Shown: positions 1 to 10,727 of the stretch, piece after piece
Numbering within the stretch: the first letter of the stretch is position 1
Layout of the letters: each line of letters opens with the position of its first letter
Position numbers and translations under genes: made by a program
NCBI RefSeq assembly: GCF_022812285.1
Contig: NZ_CP093300.1
Span: 124,001 to 188,000 of the forward strand
Reading direction: 5' to 3'
DNA from: Alkalihalobacillus sp. LMS39
GTDB taxonomy: Bacteria > Bacillota > Bacilli > Bacillales > Bacillaceae_F
Length of the DNA: 64,000 nucleotides
The notes under the pieces: generated by a model
What the model was told of the DNA's origin: nothing
What the model saw: the letters and a program-made list of their open reading frames with translations, nothing else
The model's database searches: none

Positions 1-37
1 TACAGCGCGAAGCATGGGTATCGTGATTGAAGACTAA
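1..37 (+). CDS. rplK: 50S ribosomal protein L11, C-terminal end (partial)
   Basis: Only the last 11 codons and the stop are present. They read TARSMGIVIED then TAA at 35-37, which is the usual C-terminus of bacterial L11, the protein that binds the GTPase-associated region of 23S rRNA. The gene enters from the left edge and is followed by rplA, the standard rplK-rplA order. Identification rests on this short tail plus context. Confidence 0.85.
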   Translation, partial: TARSMGIVIED

Positions 38-53
38 GAGAGCTTTTGCCGGA

Positions 54-87
54 GGTTGTTGCACCTAATTTTATTAGGTCTGCAACC
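54..87 (+). other. Hairpin in the rplK-rplA spacer
   Basis: GGTTG (54-58) pairs with CAACC (83-87) and, inside, ACCTAAT (63-69) pairs with ATTAGGT (73-79). There is no U-run after it, so it is not an intrinsic terminator. It may stabilise the message or take part in L1 feedback control. The function is inferred from its position only. Confidence 0.5.
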
Positions 88-139
88 TTTATTAGTGGGA
101 GGTAATACCGCTAAAACCACAATTGAGGAGGAAATGAAA

Positions 140-835
140 GTGGCTAAAAGAGGAAAAAAATATCAAGAAGCTGTAAAGTTAATTGACCGTGATCAAGCAT
201 ATGGTGCACAAGAAGCGATTGAACTTGTTAAAAAGGCTGCAACTGCAAAGTTCGACGAAACTGTTGAAGTAGCATTTCGTTTAGGAGTCGATCCGAAGAA
301 AGCTGACCAACAAATTCGTGGTGCGGTTGTACTTCCAAATGGAACAGGGAAAACTCAACGCGTGTTAGTTTTTGCTAAAGGTGAAAAACTTAAAGAAGCA
401 GAAGCTGCAGGTGCAGATTATGTTGGAGACGAAGACTACATCAATAAAATTAGCCAAGGTTGGTTTGATTTTGATGTTATCGTTGCAACTCCAGATATGA
501 TGGGTCAAGTAGGTAAACTTGGTCGTGTGTTAGGACCTAAAGGTTTAATGCCAAACCCTAAGACGGGTACAGTTACGTTTGAAGTTGAAAAAGCGGTTAA
601 TGAAATCAAAGCTGGTAAAGTAGAATACCGTGTTGATAAATCAGCAAACATTCATGTTCCAATTGGTAAAGTTTCTTTTGAAACTGAAAAGTTAGTTGAG
701 AACTTAAATGCAGTTGTTGATGCGCTTGTAAAAGCAAAGCCGGCAGCTTCAAAAGGAACGTATATGAGAAACGTTGCTGTGACTTCTACAATGGGTCCTG
801 GTGTTAAAGTTAACGCACAATTATTGACAAAATAA
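140..835 (+). CDS. rplA: 50S ribosomal protein L1
   Basis: L1 builds the mobile L1 stalk at the ribosomal E site and in many bacteria represses its own mRNA. The product is 231 aa, close to the usual 230-232. It carries the L1 signature around [24 protein letters not shown] and ends [10 protein letters not shown] chose GTG at 140 because the GAGGAGG at 125-131 is 8 nt upstream and the protein then begins MAKRGKKY as in relatives. The in-frame ATG at 134 is only 2 nt from the Shine-Dalgarno sequence, and the longer frame back to 56 has no support. Cotranscribed with rplK. Confidence 0.97.
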   Translation: MAKRGKKYQEAVKLIDRDQAYGAQEAIELVKKAATAKFDETVEVAFRLGVDPKKADQQIRGAVVLPNGTGKTQRVLVFAKGEKLKEAEAAGADYVGDEDYINKISQGWFDFDVIVATPDMMGQVGKLGRVLGPKGLMPNPKTGTVTFEVEKAVNEIKAGKVEYRVDKSANIHVPIGKVSFETEKLVENLNAVVDALVKAKPAASKGTYMRNVAVTSTMGPGVKVNAQLLTK

Positions 836-841
836 TTAAAG

Positions 842-870
842 TTGACTTTCCTATAAACGTCGTATATAAT
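842..870 (+). promoter_or_regulatory. Sigma-A promoter for rplJL
   Basis: TTGACT (842-847), a 17-nt spacer and a perfect TATAAT (865-870). It lies just after the rplA stop and upstream of the L10 leader, so rplJ-rplL can be made separately from rplKA. Confidence 0.85.
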
Positions 871-904
871 TACAAAAGTGTTCATAATGAATACGTCAAT
901 AATA

Positions 905-1030
905 TATTGAGTCATACCGTAGACAGTAGGTGCGTCAAACGCTTAATTTCCTACCGAGGTCTGGATTATCAGAGAATCAATCTGAATCTATTAGCCTTCG
1001 TATGTCTACATGCATGCGAAGGCTTTTTAT
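905..1030 (+). promoter_or_regulatory. Ribosomal protein L10 leader with attenuator
   Basis: This structured 5' leader precedes rplJ. GTAGG (926-930) can pair with CCTAC (950-954), followed by the region with AGAGAATCAATCTGAATC and then a terminator hairpin AGCCTTCG (993-1000)/CGAAGGCT (1017-1024) with a T-run. Placement and layout match the known L10 leader, which binds L10(L12)4 and reduces rplJL expression when free L10 is in excess. Start and end are approximate. Confidence 0.8.
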
Positions 1031-1069
1031 GTTTATTGGTATGAAACAGAATCTACAGGAGGTGTCATA

Positions 1070-1570
1070 ATGAGCAGCATTATCGAAAAGAAACAACTGG
1101 TTGTAAGTGATATTGCTACGAAGCTTCGTGAGAGTAAATCAACGGTATTAGTTGATTATCGTGGACTTACGGTTGGTGAAGTAACTGAACTTCGTAAAGA
1201 ACTTCGTGAAGCTGGTGTTGAGTTTAAAGTATACAAAAATACATTAGCTCGCCGTGCTGCAGATGAAGCTGAGCTTTCTGGATTAAACGAGCAATTGGTT
1301 GGACCAACTGCCATCGCGTTTAGTGCAGACGATGTAATTGCTCCAGCTAAAATTCTACACGGATTTGCGAAAAAACATGAAGCTTTAGAAATTAAAGCAG
1401 GTGTAATCGAAGGAAACATCGCAACTGTTGACCAAGTGAAAGCATTAGCTGAGCTTCCGTCTCGCGAAGGTTTACTTTCTATGTTGCTTAGCGTGCTTCA
1501 AGCACCTATGCGCAACTTTGCATTGGCTACAAAAGCTGTTGCTGATCAAAAAGAAGAACAAGGAGCTTAA
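1070..1570 (+). CDS. rplJ: 50S ribosomal protein L10
   Basis: L10 is the base of the ribosomal stalk. It binds 23S rRNA and holds L7/L12 dimers through its C-terminal helix. The 166-aa product ([19 protein letters not shown]...) has the length of the B. subtilis protein and the typical lysine/arginine-rich N-terminal rRNA-binding domain with [19 protein letters not shown]. The start is ATG 1070, preceded by CAGGAGGTG. The longer frame from 1010 would start inside the attenuator and is rejected. It forms a two-gene unit with rplL under the L10 leader. Confidence 0.97.
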   Translation: MSSIIEKKQLVVSDIATKLRESKSTVLVDYRGLTVGEVTELRKELREAGVEFKVYKNTLARRAADEAELSGLNEQLVGPTAIAFSADDVIAPAKILHGFAKKHEALEIKAGVIEGNIATVDQVKALAELPSREGLLSMLLSVLQAPMRNFALATKAVADQKEEQGA

Positions 1571-1633
1571 TGTTCCTTTGTTGTACGTGTTTCAAATATA
1601 AAAAACAAAAACAAAACATAGGAGGATTTTAAA

Positions 1634-1996
1634 ATGAGTAAAGATCAAATCATTGAAGCGATTAAAGAAATGACAGTTTTAGAATTAAACGACCTTGTAA
1701 AAGCAATCGAAGAGGAGTTTGGTGTAACTGCAGCTGCTCCTGTAGCTGTTGCTGGTGGAGCTGCTGAAGGCGGAGCTGCTGAGCAAACTGAATTCGACGT
1801 AATCCTTGAAGCTCCAGGCGGATCAAAAATCAACGTTATCAAAGTTGTTCGTGAAATCACTGGCCTTGGCTTAAAAGAAGCAAAAGCTTTAGTTGATGGC
1901 GCTCCAGCTCCAATCAAAGAAGGCGTAGCAAAAGAAGAAGCAGAAGAAATGAAAGCTAAGCTTGAAGAAGCTGGCGCAACTGTAGAAGTTAAGTAA
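1634..1996 (+). CDS. rplL: 50S ribosomal protein L7/L12
   Basis: Acidic stalk protein present in several copies per ribosome; it recruits and activates translational GTPases (EF-Tu, EF-G, IF2, RF3). The product is 120 aa with an N-terminal dimerisation domain (about 1-30), an Ala/Gly-rich hinge (about 33-52) and a C-terminal factor-binding domain containing [20 protein letters not shown]. The start ATG follows AGGAGG (1620-1625). The gene ends the rplJL unit before a strong terminator. Confidence 0.98.
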   Translation: MSKDQIIEAIKEMTVLELNDLVKAIEEEFGVTAAAPVAVAGGAAEGGAAEQTEFDVILEAPGGSKINVIKVVREITGLGLKEAKALVDGAPAPIKEGVAKEEAEEMKAKLEEAGATVEVK

Positions 1997-2012
1997 TTAT
2001 AATACTTCAAAG

Positions 2013-2047
2013 AAAGCTAGATGCGATAATTCGTATCTAGCTTTTTT
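2013..2047 (+). terminator. Intrinsic terminator after rplL
   Basis: AAAGCTAGAT (2013-2022) pairs with ATCTAGCTTT (from 2035) and is followed by a T-run to 2047. The 10-bp stem and T-tract directly after rplL make a classical Rho-independent terminator. Confidence 0.9.
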
Positions 2048-2117
2048 CCTCTCGATTTATTGATTGGGGTTTTTAATATTTGTGAATACTACTAGGGACA
2101 AAAGAGAAGGAGAGGGT

Positions 2118-2723
2118 ATGGTGAGCGAGCATTACTATACGAACAATCCGTCAGTCGAGAGCAAACCGGTTACGTTTTCGTTTGAATTGCGTGGAAAACA
2201 ATATCGGTTTACGTCGGACCATGGCGTATTTTCAAAAAAAGAAATTGATTTTGGAACAAGGCTCTTACTTGATACCTTTCAGTTTCCTGCTGAAAAAGGG
2301 ACTATTATTGATGTAGGTTGTGGGTATGGTCCAATAGGGATAACTCTAGCAAGTGAACAACCTGATATTACTGTACATATGGTTGATGTAAACGAACGAG
2401 CACTGGTATTAGCCAAGCAAAATGCTAACCAAAACGGTGTGTCGAATATTATCATAAAACAAAGTTCGTTATTTGAAAGTGTCGAAGAACGAGATTTTCA
2501 AGTTGTTATTACGAATCCTCCGATACGAGCAGGAAAACAAGTGGTTCATACTTTATATGAACAAGCCTATCACCATTTAAAAAAAGGTGGACAGCTATGG
2601 GTTGTTATTCAAAAAAAGCAAGGGGCGCCTTCGACAATAGAAAAATTACAAGAACATTTTGGAGAAGTAGAAACGATAGCTAAGAAAAAAGGGTATTTTA
2701 TTATTTGTGCAAAAAAAGTTTGA
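2118..2723 (+). CDS. Class I SAM-dependent methyltransferase, RsmC-like (YbxB family)
   Basis: Matches the YbxB/RsmC family, annotated as 16S rRNA guanine-N2 methyltransferase. The 201-aa protein starts MVSEHYYTNNPSVESKP, has the SAM-binding motif IIDVGCGYGPIG at about 80-91 and a catalytic TNPPIRAGK motif typical of N-methyltransferases. Unlike E. coli RsmC (about 340 aa) it has only the catalytic half, as in Bacillus. ATG 2118 follows AAGGAGA (2107-2113); GTG 2121 is an alternative. It stands alone between the rplL terminator and its own terminator. Substrate specificity is inferred from the family. Confidence 0.9.
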   Translation: MVSEHYYTNNPSVESKPVTFSFELRGKQYRFTSDHGVFSKKEIDFGTRLLLDTFQFPAEKGTIIDVGCGYGPIGITLASEQPDITVHMVDVNERALVLAKQNANQNGVSNIIIKQSSLFESVEERDFQVVITNPPIRAGKQVVHTLYEQAYHHLKKGGQLWVVIQKKQGAPSTIEKLQEHFGEVETIAKKKGYFIICAKKV

Positions 2724-2764
2724 CTCATATTCCCATTTGTGGTATTGTTATTTAATGCGTATAG

Positions 2765-2789
2765 AAACTATTTTTTAGATAGTTTTTTT
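2765..2789 (+). terminator. Intrinsic terminator after the RsmC-like gene
   Basis: AAACTAT (2765-2771), a 7-nt loop and ATAGTTT (2779-2785) followed by T's. The AT-rich stem is short but the T-run is long. Confidence 0.7.
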
Positions 2790-2811
2790 ACAAAAAGTCA
2801 AGTGAAATTTA

Positions 2812-2841
2812 TTGTATAAAAAGGTCGTAGTTGGGTATACT
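2812..2841 (+). promoter_or_regulatory. Candidate sigma-A promoter for rpoBC
   Basis: TTGTAT (2812-2817), an 18-nt spacer and TATACT (2836-2841). It is the best promoter-like pair in the 316-nt gap before rpoB. The -35 is imperfect. Confidence 0.55.
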
Positions 2842-2869
2842 TTTATAATCGAAAAAATGAAACAAGTTG

Positions 2870-2893
2870 TGGTTTTATTAAAACCATTTTTTT
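2870..2893 (+). terminator. Terminator-like hairpin in the rpoB leader
   Basis: TGGTTTT (2870-2876), loop ATT, AAAACCA (2880-2886) and seven T's (2887-2893). It lies downstream of the candidate promoter and 146 nt before the rpoB start, so it could attenuate rpoBC transcription. The rest of the leader, 2894-3039, is AT-rich and shows no further clear structure to me. Confidence 0.65.
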
Positions 2894-3039
2894 CTTTTCG
2901 TTTATCTGTTCAACTGCGCAATTTTTTTGTTATTTTACCTTTATAAAGATGTAGAGTCTTTGTAAAAGGGTTAAAGTATAAATAAAACTTCTAACTAGAT
3001 GTTGGAAGTGAAAAATGGATGAGTTAAGGGGTGAATGAG

Positions 3040-6000
3040 TTGACAGGTCAACTAGTTCAGTATGGACGCCACCGCCAACGTAGAAGCTATGCTCGTATTA
3101 ATGAAGTTTTAGAGCTGCCTAACTTAATTGAAATTCAAACAGCTTCCTACCAATGGTTTCTTGATGTAGGATTAAGAGAAATGTTTCAAGATATCTCTCC
3201 AATTCAAGATTTCACAGGAAACTTAGTGCTAGAATTTATCGATTATAGCCTAGGTGAACCAAAGTATTCTGTTGATGAGTCTAAAGAGCGTGATGTTACA
3301 TATGCAGCGCCATTACGAGTTAAAGTACGCCTTATTAACAAAGAAACTGGTGAAGTAAAAGAGCAAGAAGTATTTATGGGAGATTTCCCATTGATGACCG
3401 AAACAGGCACATTTGTTATCAATGGTGCAGAACGTGTAATTGTATCACAGCTTGTTCGTTCTCCAAGTGTTTATTACAGCAAGAAGATAGATAAGAACGG
3501 AAAGAAAGGCTTCACTGCAACTGTAATACCGAATCGTGGTGCATGGTTGGAGTTAGAAACGGATGCCAAAGATATTGTGTATGTCCGAATAGATCGTACG
3601 AGGAAAATCCCTGTTACGGTTCTTTTGCGTGCACTTGGCTTCGGAGCTGACCAAGAAATTATCGATTTGTTAGGTGAAGATGAGTATTTACGTAATTCAT
3701 TAGAAAAAGACAATACAGATGGATCGGATAAAGCGCTATTAGAAATTTATGAGCGTTTACGCCCAGGAGAACCACCAACTGTAGATAATGCGAAAAGTTT
3801 GCTTGAGTCACGTTTCTTTGATCCGAAGCGTTATGATTTAGCAAATGTTGGTCGCTATAAAATTAACAAAAAGCTTCACATTAAAAACCGTTTGTTTAAC
3901 CAAAAACTCGCAGAAACATTAGTTGACCCTGAAACGGGTGAAGTTATCGCTGAACAAGGTGCGTTAATTGATCGACGGACGTTAGACCGTATTTTACCTT
4001 ACCTTGAGAAAAACGTTGGCTTCCGTTCTGTGAATGTATCAGGTGGAGTTGTGGAAGATGATGATGTGTCGTTACAAACGATTCACATTTATGCTCCAGA
4101 CGACCAAGACGGTGAAAAGGTAATTAAAGTCATCGGAAATGCTCTAGTAGAAAAAGAAGTAAAGCATATTACACCTGCTGATATTATTGCTTCAATTAAC
4201 TATTTCTTTAATCTACTACATGGTGTAGGGGATACAGATGATATCGACCATTTAGGAAACAGACGCCTTCGCTCTGTAGGAGAATTGTTACAAAATCAAT
4301 TCCGTATTGGTTTGTCTCGTATGGAACGTGTTGTTCGTGAAAGAATGTCGATTCAAGACCCGAACATGATTACACCTCAAGCACTTATTAATATTCGACC
4401 AGTTATTGCGTCGATTAAAGAGTTCTTTGGTAGCTCGCAGTTGTCTCAGTTTATGGACCAAACAAATCCATTAGCTGAACTAACACATAAGCGCCGTCTA
4501 TCTGCTTTAGGGCCAGGTGGTTTAACACGTGAACGTGCTGGGTTTGAAGTGCGTGACGTTCACTATTCCCACTATGGGCGTATGTGTCCCATTGAAACAC
4601 CAGAGGGACCGAATATTGGTTTAATTAACTCCTTGTCGAGTTATGCAAAAGTAAATGAATTCGGCTTTATGGAAACACCTTATCGACGTGTTGACCCTGA
4701 AACAGGCAAAGTAACGAGTCGTATTGATTATTTAACAGCAGATGAAGAAGATAATTATGTTGTTGCCCAAGCGAACGCGATTCTTGCTGAAGATGGTTCT
4801 TTTGTAAATGACAATATTATTGCTCGTTTCCGTGGGGAAAACACAGTTGTTCCTAAAGAAAGAATTGACTATATGGATGTATCTCCAAAACAGGTTGTAT
4901 CGGCTGCGACATCTTGTATTCCATTCCTGGAAAACGATGACTCCAACCGTGCCTTGATGGGAGCAAACATGCAACGTCAGGCCGTTCCGTTAATGGTTCC
5001 AGAAGCACCACTTGTTGGTACAGGTATGGAGCATGTTTCAGCAAAAGATTCAGGTGCTGCGATTGTTGCGAAGCATAAAGGGATTGCTGAACGTGTAACG
5101 GCAAAAGAAGTATGGGTTCGTCGTCTTATTGAAGTTGACGGAAAAGAAGTAAAAGGCGACTTAGATAAATATAAAATGCAAAAGTTTATTCGTTCAAACC
5201 AAGGAACGTGTTATAACCAACGCCCAATTGTTAGTGAAGGCGATATTATTGAAAAACGCGAAATTATTGCTGACGGACCATCAATGGAAAAAGGCGAATT
5301 AGCGTTAGGACGAAATGTCATGGTTGGTTTTATGACATGGGAAGGTTACAACTATGAAGATGCGATTATTTTAAGTGAGCGCCTTGTAAAAGATGATGTA
5401 TATACGTCGATTCATATTGAAGAATATGAATCAGAAGCACGTGATACTAAGCTTGGACCAGAGGAAATCACACGTGATATTCCGAATGTTGGGGAAGATG
5501 CACTTCGTAACTTAGATGACCGTGGAATTATTCGTGTCGGAGCAGAAGTAAAAGACGGTGATATTCTTGTAGGGAAAGTTACACCTAAAGGGGTGACTGA
5601 ACTAACAGCAGAAGAACGGTTATTACATGCGATTTTCGGTGAAAAAGCTCGTGAAGTTCGTGATACTTCATTGCGTGCTCCTCATGGTGGAGATGGAATT
5701 GTATTAGATGTGAAAATCTTCAACCGTGAAAACGGAGATGAATTACCACCAGGTGTAAACCAGCTCGTACGGGTGTATATTGTACAGAAACGTAAAATTC
5801 ACGAAGGCGATAAAATGGCAGGACGTCATGGTAACAAAGGGGTTATTTCAAAAATCCTTCCTGAAGAGGATATGCCTTATTTACCAGATGGAACGCCAAT
5901 CGACATCATGTTAAACCCATTAGGGGTTCCTTCGCGTATGAATATCGGACAAGTGCTTGAACTTCACTTAGGGATGGCAGCAAGAAAATTAGGTATTCAT

Positions 6001-6582
6001 GTAGCTTCTCCTGTATTTGACGGTGCTCGTGAGGAAGATGTGTGGAGTACCTTAGGTGAAGCAGGAATGGCTCGAGATGGAAAGACAGTTTTATATGATG
6101 GACGCACTGGTGAACCGTTTGATAACCGTGTTTCAGTTGGAATTATGTATATGATTAAACTGGCTCATATGGTTGATGATAAGCTACATGCTCGTTCAAC
6201 AGGACCATACTCGCTTGTAACACAACAGCCACTAGGTGGTAAAGCGCAATTTGGAGGACAACGTTTTGGTGAAATGGAAGTTTGGGCACTTGAAGCCTAT
6301 GGTGCAGCGTATACTCTCCAAGAAATCTTAACGGTTAAGTCTGATGATGTTGTTGGTCGTGTGAAAACGTATGAAGCCATTGTCAAAGGTGAAAATGTAC
6401 CAGAGCCAGGTGTACCAGAATCATTTAAAGTATTAATTAAAGAGTTGCAAAGTTTAGGAATGGACGTAAAGATGTTATCTAGCACCGAAGAAGAAATTGA
6501 AATGCGTGAGCTAGATGATGAAGACGACCAAGCGAATGAAAAACTTAATTTAAATCTTGAAACAAACGAGTCAAACGGGTAA
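3040..6582 (+). CDS. rpoB: DNA-directed RNA polymerase subunit beta
   Basis: Beta subunit of RNA polymerase, forming with beta' the catalytic cleft. The protein is 1180 aa and colinear with B. subtilis RpoB: it starts [20 protein letters not shown], has the rifampicin-binding region near residues 463-497 with the wild-type [20 protein letters not shown] and [10 protein letters not shown] segments, and has the [12 protein letters not shown] motif near the C-terminus. The start is TTG 3040 because AAGGGG (3026-3031) lies 8 nt upstream. An in-frame GTG at 3031 overlaps that Shine-Dalgarno sequence. It is cotranscribed with rpoC across a hairpin spacer. The acidic C-terminal tail is variable among relatives. 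Confidence 0.98.
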   Translation: MTGQLVQYGRHRQRRSYARINEVLELPNLIEIQTASYQWFLDVGLREMFQDISPIQDFTGNLVLEFIDYSLGEPKYSVDESKERDVTYAAPLRVKVRLINKETGEVKEQEVFMGDFPLMTETGTFVINGAERVIVSQLVRSPSVYYSKKIDKNGKKGFTATVIPNRGAWLELETDAKDIVYVRIDRTRKIPVTVLLRALGFGADQEIIDLLGEDEYLRNSLEKDNTDGSDKALLEIYERLRPGEPPTVDNAKSLLESRFFDPKRYDLANVGRYKINKKLHIKNRLFNQKLAETLVDPETGEVIAEQGALIDRRTLDRILPYLEKNVGFRSVNVSGGVVEDDDVSLQTIHIYAPDDQDGEKVIKVIGNALVEKEVKHITPADIIASINYFFNLLHGVGDTDDIDHLGNRRLRSVGELLQNQFRIGLSRMERVVRERMSIQDPNMITPQALINIRPVIASIKEFFGSSQLSQFMDQTNPLAELTHKRRLSALGPGGLTRERAGFEVRDVHYSHYGRMCPIETPEGPNIGLINSLSSYAKVNEFGFMETPYRRVDPETGKVTSRIDYLTADEEDNYVVAQANAILAEDGSFVNDNIIARFRGENTVVPKERIDYMDVSPKQVVSAATSCIPFLENDDSNRALMGANMQRQAVPLMVPEAPLVGTGMEHVSAKDSGAAIVAKHKGIAERVTAKEVWVRRLIEVDGKEVKGDLDKYKMQKFIRSNQGTCYNQRPIVSEGDIIEKREIIADGPSMEKGELALGRNVMVGFMTWEGYNYEDAIILSERLVKDDVYTSIHIEEYESEARDTKLGPEEITRDIPNVGEDALRNLDDRGIIRVGAEVKDGDILVGKVTPKGVTELTAEERLLHAIFGEKAREVRDTSLRAPHGGDGIVLDVKIFNRENGDELPPGVNQLVRVYIVQKRKIHEGDKMAGRHGNKGVISKILPEEDMPYLPDGTPIDIMLNPLGVPSRMNIGQVLELHLGMAARKLGIHVASPVFDGAREEDVWSTLGEAGMARDGKTVLYDGRTGEPFDNRVSVGIMYMIKLAHMVDDKLHARSTGPYSLVTQQPLGGKAQFGGQRFGEMEVWALEAYGAAYTLQEILTVKSDDVVGRVKTYEAIVKGENVPEPGVPESFKVLIKELQSLGMDVKMLSSTEEEIEMRELDDEDDQANEKLNLNLETNESNG

Positions 6583-6587
6583 TAACG

Positions 6588-6608
6588 TGGGCTGGCTAGT
6601 CCGGCCCA
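6588..6608 (+). other. Hairpin between rpoB and rpoC
   Basis: GGGCTGG and CCGGCCC form a GC-rich stem around a CTAGT loop right after the rpoB stop, with no T-run. It probably protects or processes the rpoBC mRNA; this is inferred. Confidence 0.55.
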
Positions 6609-6655
6609 ACTAAAAAATGTCATTAGCACGCAAAGAGCAAAGGGAGGTTGGCCCC

Positions 6656-9600
6656 TTGATAGATGTTAATAATTTCGAATATATGAAAATTGGTTTGGCA
6701 TCTCCAAACAAGATCCGTTCATGGTCTAGAGGTGAGGTGAAAAAGCCAGAAACTATAAACTACCGTACGTTAAAACCAGAAAAAGATGGTTTGTTTTGTG
6801 AACGTATTTTTGGACCTACAAAAGACTGGGAATGTCATTGTGGTAAATATAAACGCGTTCGTTATAAAGGCGTTGTTTGTGACAGATGTGGTGTAGAGGT
6901 GACAAGAGCGAAAGTTCGTCGTGAGCGTATGGGTCACATCGAATTAGCAGCACCTGTTTCACACATTTGGTATTTCAAAGGAATTCCAAGCCGAATGGGC
7001 TTAGTATTAGATATGTCTCCTCGTTCATTAGAAGAAGTGATTTACTTTGCTTCTTATGTTGTAACAGAACCTGGTGACACTCCGTTAGAAAAGAAACAAT
7101 TACTGTCTGAAAAAGAATATCGTACGTATCGTGATAAGTATGGTCGTTCATTTACAGCTCAAATGGGTGCAGAAGCAATTAAAAAATTACTTTCTGATAT
7201 TGATTTGGATAAAGATGTAGACGGCTTAAAAGAAGAATTGTTGACAGCTCAAGGTCAACGACGCACACGTGCGATTAAACGGTTAGAAGTACTAGAAGCA
7301 TTCCGTCACTCAGGAAATGATCCGGCATGGATGATTTTAGAAGTATTACCTGTTATTCCACCTAAGCTTCGTCCGATGGTTCAATTAGACGGTGGACGAT
7401 TTGCAACGTCTGATTTAAATGATTTATATCGTCGTGTCATTAACAGAAACAATCGTTTGAAACGTTTGTTAGATTTAGGTGCGCCGAATATTATTGTTCA
7501 AAATGAAAAACGAATGCTACAAGAAGCGGTGGATGCCCTTATTGATAATGGCAGAAGAGGACGTCCGGTTACTGGTCCTGGGAACCGCCCGTTGAAATCT
7601 CTTTCTCATATGTTAAAAGGGAAACAAGGTCGTTTCCGTCAAAACTTATTAGGAAAACGTGTTGACTATTCCGGTCGTTCCGTTATCGTTGTTGGTCCAA
7701 ACTTGAAAATGTATCAATGCGGACTTCCAAAAGAAATGGCGTTAGAACTCTTTAAACCATTTGTTATGAAAGAGCTTGTAAGTAAAGGGCTTGCTCATAA
7801 TATTAAAAGTGCAAAACGAAAAGTCGAAAGAGTGCAACCTGAAGTATGGGATGTACTAGAAGAAGTAATACGTGAGCATCCTGTTCTATTAAACCGTGCT
7901 CCAACGCTTCATAGACTTGGGATTCAAGCGTTTGAACCAACTCTTGTCGAAGGTCGAGCAATTAAATTACATCCACTTGTTTGTACAGCATACAATGCAG
8001 ACTTTGATGGAGACCAAATGGCAGTTCACGTACCGTTATCAGCCGAAGCGCAAGCTGAAGCACGTATTTTAATGTTAGCGGCACAAAACATTCTTAACCC
8101 GAAAGATGGTAAACCGGTTGTTACTCCGTCCCAGGATATGGTTTTAGGAAACTATTACTTAACAATGGAACGTGAAGGAGCAAAAGGTGAGGGGTCCATT
8201 TTTAAAGATACAAATGAGGCGTTAACAGCTTATCAAAATGGGTATGTCCATTTGCATAGCCGTATTGCTGTGCCTGTTAAATCTTTAAATAAACCGACAT
8301 TTACTGAAGAAGACAATACCAAACTATTGTTAACGACAGTTGGAAAACTAATATTTAATGAAATTTTACCGGATTCATTCCCGTATATTAATGAGCCGAC
8401 CGACTCGAACTTAGAAGTTGCGTTAGATGAAAAATATATGGTTCCAATGACCACAAATGTGAAAGAGGTTTTTGCTGAAAGAGAGCGAGTCTCGCCATTT
8501 AAAAAAGGTTTCTTAGGAAACGTTATTGCTGAAGTATTTAAGACGTTTAAGATTACTGAAACGTCCAAAATGCTAGACCGTATGAAGGATTTAGGGTTTA
8601 AGTTCTCGACAAAAGCAGGGATTACGATTGGTATTGCAGATATCGTTGTATTACCTGAGAAAAAAGTTGTACTGGATGATGCTGAAGGAAAAGTTGAACG
8701 CGTTCTTAAACAATTCCGACGTGGTTTAATTACGGAAGAAGAACGTTATGACCGAGTCATTTCAATTTGGAGTGAAGCGAAAGATGTTATCCAGGCGAAA
8801 CTAATGAAATCCCTTAACCATCTAAATCCAATCTTTATGATGAGTGACTCAGGTGCCCGTGGTAATGCATCTAACTTTACACAGCTTGCTGGTATGCGTG
8901 GACTAATGGCGAACCCGTCTGGGCGTATTATTGAGTTACCAATTAAATCGAGTTTCCGTGAAGGTTTAACCGTACTCGAGTACTTTATTTCAACGCATGG
9001 TGCTCGTAAAGGTCTTGCGGATACGGCTCTTAAAACAGCTGACTCAGGTTATTTAACTCGTCGTCTTGTTGATGTTGCTCAGGATGTTATTGTTCGTGAA
9101 GATGATTGTGGTACGGATAGAGGTCTTGAAGTTGCTGCGATTAAAGAAGGTACAGACGTCATTGAAAACTTATTTGACCGTCTAGTTGGTCGTGTGGCAT
9201 TCAAAACAGTCCGTGACCCACAATCTGGTGATGTTATTGTAGGGAAAAACGAATTAATCGTCGAAGATCTAGCAAAACAAATTGTAGATGCTGGAATTGA
9301 AGATGTAACGATTCGCTCGGTATTTACTTGTGACACACGCCACGGTGTTTGTAAAAAATGTTATGGTCGTAACCTTGCAACAGGTAGCGATGTAGAAGTT
9401 GGCGAAGCAGTTGGAATTATTGCTGCTCAATCCATTGGTGAGCCAGGAACGCAGCTTACAATGCGTACGTTCCATACTGGTGGGGTTGCCGGAGATGATA
9501 TTACTCAAGGTTTACCGCGTATTCAAGAGTTATTTGAAGCACGTAACCCTAAAGGGCAAGCGGTCGTCTCAGAAATCGAAGGTAAGGTCATTACGGTTAA

Positions 9601-10282
9601 TGATGCGTCCGATAAGCGTGAAGTTGTCGTTCAAGGTGAGATGGAAACGAGAAATTATGCGATTCCATACGGCGCTCGAATTAAAGTTGCGGTAAATGAT
9701 GAGGTAGGACCTGGTAAAGTTATTACAGAAGGTTCTATTGATCCGAAAGAATTGCTCGGAATAACCGGAATTCAAGGAGTGCAAGAATACTTGCTCCGTG
9801 AAGTTCAAAAAGTTTACCGAATGCAAGGGGTAGAAATTGGAGATAAACACGTAGAAGTAATGGTAAGACAAATGCTTCGAAAAATCCGTGTTATTGATGC
9901 GGGGGATACAGATGTGTTACCAGGCTCTCTTATCGATATCCATGTCTTTAATGATGAAAATAGAAAAGTCCTTCTTCGCGGAGAGCGTCCTGCAACAGGA
10001 AGACCTGTTCTTCTCGGTATTACAAAAGCATCACTTGAAACAGAGTCGTTCTTATCAGCTGCTTCATTCCAAGAAACAACACGTGTTCTTACAGATGCAG
10101 CGATTAAAGGTAAGAAAGATGAGTTGCTTGGTCTGAAGGAAAATGTTATTATCGGTAAGCTTGTACCAGCTGGAACAGGAATGAACCGTTACCGAAATTT
10201 AAATATCCACTCTAAATATGACGAAGAGGAAACAGCACCTGAAGAATTAGAAGCAATTGAAACTGCAGTGACACAAGATTAA
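6656..10282 (+). CDS. rpoC: DNA-directed RNA polymerase subunit beta'
   Basis: Largest RNA polymerase subunit, carrying the catalytic Mg site. The 1208-aa product has the N-terminal zinc ribbon (C60-H-C62 ... CDRCG), the absolutely conserved NADFDGD triad at about 447-453, the bridge and trigger helix region ([16 protein letters not shown]) and a second cysteine cluster ([14 protein letters not shown]). The start is TTG 6656, 8 nt after GGGAGG (6642-6647), giving [17 protein letters not shown] as in B. subtilis. An in-frame ATG at 6617 would add 13 residues and lacks a good Shine-Dalgarno sequence. Confidence 0.98.
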   Translation: MIDVNNFEYMKIGLASPNKIRSWSRGEVKKPETINYRTLKPEKDGLFCERIFGPTKDWECHCGKYKRVRYKGVVCDRCGVEVTRAKVRRERMGHIELAAPVSHIWYFKGIPSRMGLVLDMSPRSLEEVIYFASYVVTEPGDTPLEKKQLLSEKEYRTYRDKYGRSFTAQMGAEAIKKLLSDIDLDKDVDGLKEELLTAQGQRRTRAIKRLEVLEAFRHSGNDPAWMILEVLPVIPPKLRPMVQLDGGRFATSDLNDLYRRVINRNNRLKRLLDLGAPNIIVQNEKRMLQEAVDALIDNGRRGRPVTGPGNRPLKSLSHMLKGKQGRFRQNLLGKRVDYSGRSVIVVGPNLKMYQCGLPKEMALELFKPFVMKELVSKGLAHNIKSAKRKVERVQPEVWDVLEEVIREHPVLLNRAPTLHRLGIQAFEPTLVEGRAIKLHPLVCTAYNADFDGDQMAVHVPLSAEAQAEARILMLAAQNILNPKDGKPVVTPSQDMVLGNYYLTMEREGAKGEGSIFKDTNEALTAYQNGYVHLHSRIAVPVKSLNKPTFTEEDNTKLLLTTVGKLIFNEILPDSFPYINEPTDSNLEVALDEKYMVPMTTNVKEVFAERERVSPFKKGFLGNVIAEVFKTFKITETSKMLDRMKDLGFKFSTKAGITIGIADIVVLPEKKVVLDDAEGKVERVLKQFRRGLITEEERYDRVISIWSEAKDVIQAKLMKSLNHLNPIFMMSDSGARGNASNFTQLAGMRGLMANPSGRIIELPIKSSFREGLTVLEYFISTHGARKGLADTALKTADSGYLTRRLVDVAQDVIVREDDCGTDRGLEVAAIKEGTDVIENLFDRLVGRVAFKTVRDPQSGDVIVGKNELIVEDLAKQIVDAGIEDVTIRSVFTCDTRHGVCKKCYGRNLATGSDVEVGEAVGIIAAQSIGEPGTQLTMRTFHTGGVAGDDITQGLPRIQELFEARNPKGQAVVSEIEGKVITVNDASDKREVVVQGEMETRNYAIPYGARIKVAVNDEVGPGKVITEGSIDPKELLGITGIQGVQEYLLREVQKVYRMQGVEIGDKHVEVMVRQMLRKIRVIDAGDTDVLPGSLIDIHVFNDENRKVLLRGERPATGRPVLLGITKASLETESFLSAASFQETTRVLTDAAIKGKKDELLGLKENVIIGKLVPAGTGMNRYRNLNIHSKYDEEETAPEELEAIETAVTQD

Positions 10283-10290
10283 TTTTACTG

Positions 10291-10319
10291 TTGACATGAA
10301 ATTGTCTGAGTGATATTAT
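10291..10319 (+). promoter_or_regulatory. Sigma-A promoter for the str operon
   Basis: Perfect TTGACA (10291-10296), 17-nt spacer and TATTAT (10314-10319), 43 nt before the L7Ae-like gene. It probably drives rplGB-rpsL-rpsG-fusA(-tuf). Confidence 0.85.
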
Positions 10320-10361
10320 ATCAAAGTGTGCCTGATAACCTAACACTTTGGAGGATGTTCA

Positions 10362-10610
10362 ATGTCTTATGAAAAAGTGACACAGGCAGAAGACCTAGTT
10401 ATAGGTACGAAGCAAACTTTGAAAGCTCTAGAAACTGGGAATGTGAAAGAATTAGTCATAGCCGAAGATGCGGACCGACGCGTTGTCATGAAGGTACGCA
10501 CAGTGGCTCAAAAAAAATCCATTCCGATAGTAACGGTAGATTCGATGAAGAAGCTTGGAAAAGCATGCGGCATCGATGTCGGAGCTTCAACTGTTGCCAT
10601 AATAAAGTAA
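10362..10610 (+). CDS. rplGB: L7Ae-family K-turn-binding protein (YbxF, L7Ae-like)
   Basis: 82-aa member of the L7Ae/L30e/Gadd45 family. B. subtilis YbxF binds kink-turn RNAs; its ribosomal role is less certain. The sequence MSYEKVTQAEDLVIGTKQTLKAL with IAEDADRRVVMKV and the C-terminal CGIDVGASTVAIIK fits the family fold and length. ATG 10362 follows TTGGAGGATG. It is the first gene of the str operon, as in B. subtilis. Confidence 0.92.
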   Translation: MSYEKVTQAEDLVIGTKQTLKALETGNVKELVIAEDADRRVVMKVRTVAQKKSIPIVTVDSMKKLGKACGIDVGASTVAIIK

Positions 10611-10612
10611 AA

Positions 10613-10664
10613 GTAAAAACGTTTTTGCCATCGTAGTGTCGACTACATGGCAAAAACTTTACTT
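10613..10664 (+). other. Long hairpin between rplGB and rpsL
   Basis: GTTTTTGCCAT and ATGGCAAAAAC pair around an inner GTAGT/ACTAC stem with a GTCG loop. Flanking AGTAAA/TTTACT may extend it. No clean T-run follows, although TTTACTTTTG does. It could be a partial terminator, a protein-binding site for S12/S7 feedback, or a K-turn context for the upstream gene product. The function is inferred. Confidence 0.6.
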
Positions 10665-10727
10665 TTGTACATTCTTGAACCACCAGGATCGGTGGTCTTG
10701 AAATTACGGAAGAAAGGAGGAAAAAAC

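Noticed and set aside
1010-1069. Upstream start for rplJ
   Set aside because: It begins in the arm of the leader terminator and has no ribosome-binding site.
6617-6655. Upstream ATG for rpoC
   Set aside because: It adds 13 residues not seen in relatives, and the TTG at 6656 has the better Shine-Dalgarno spacing.
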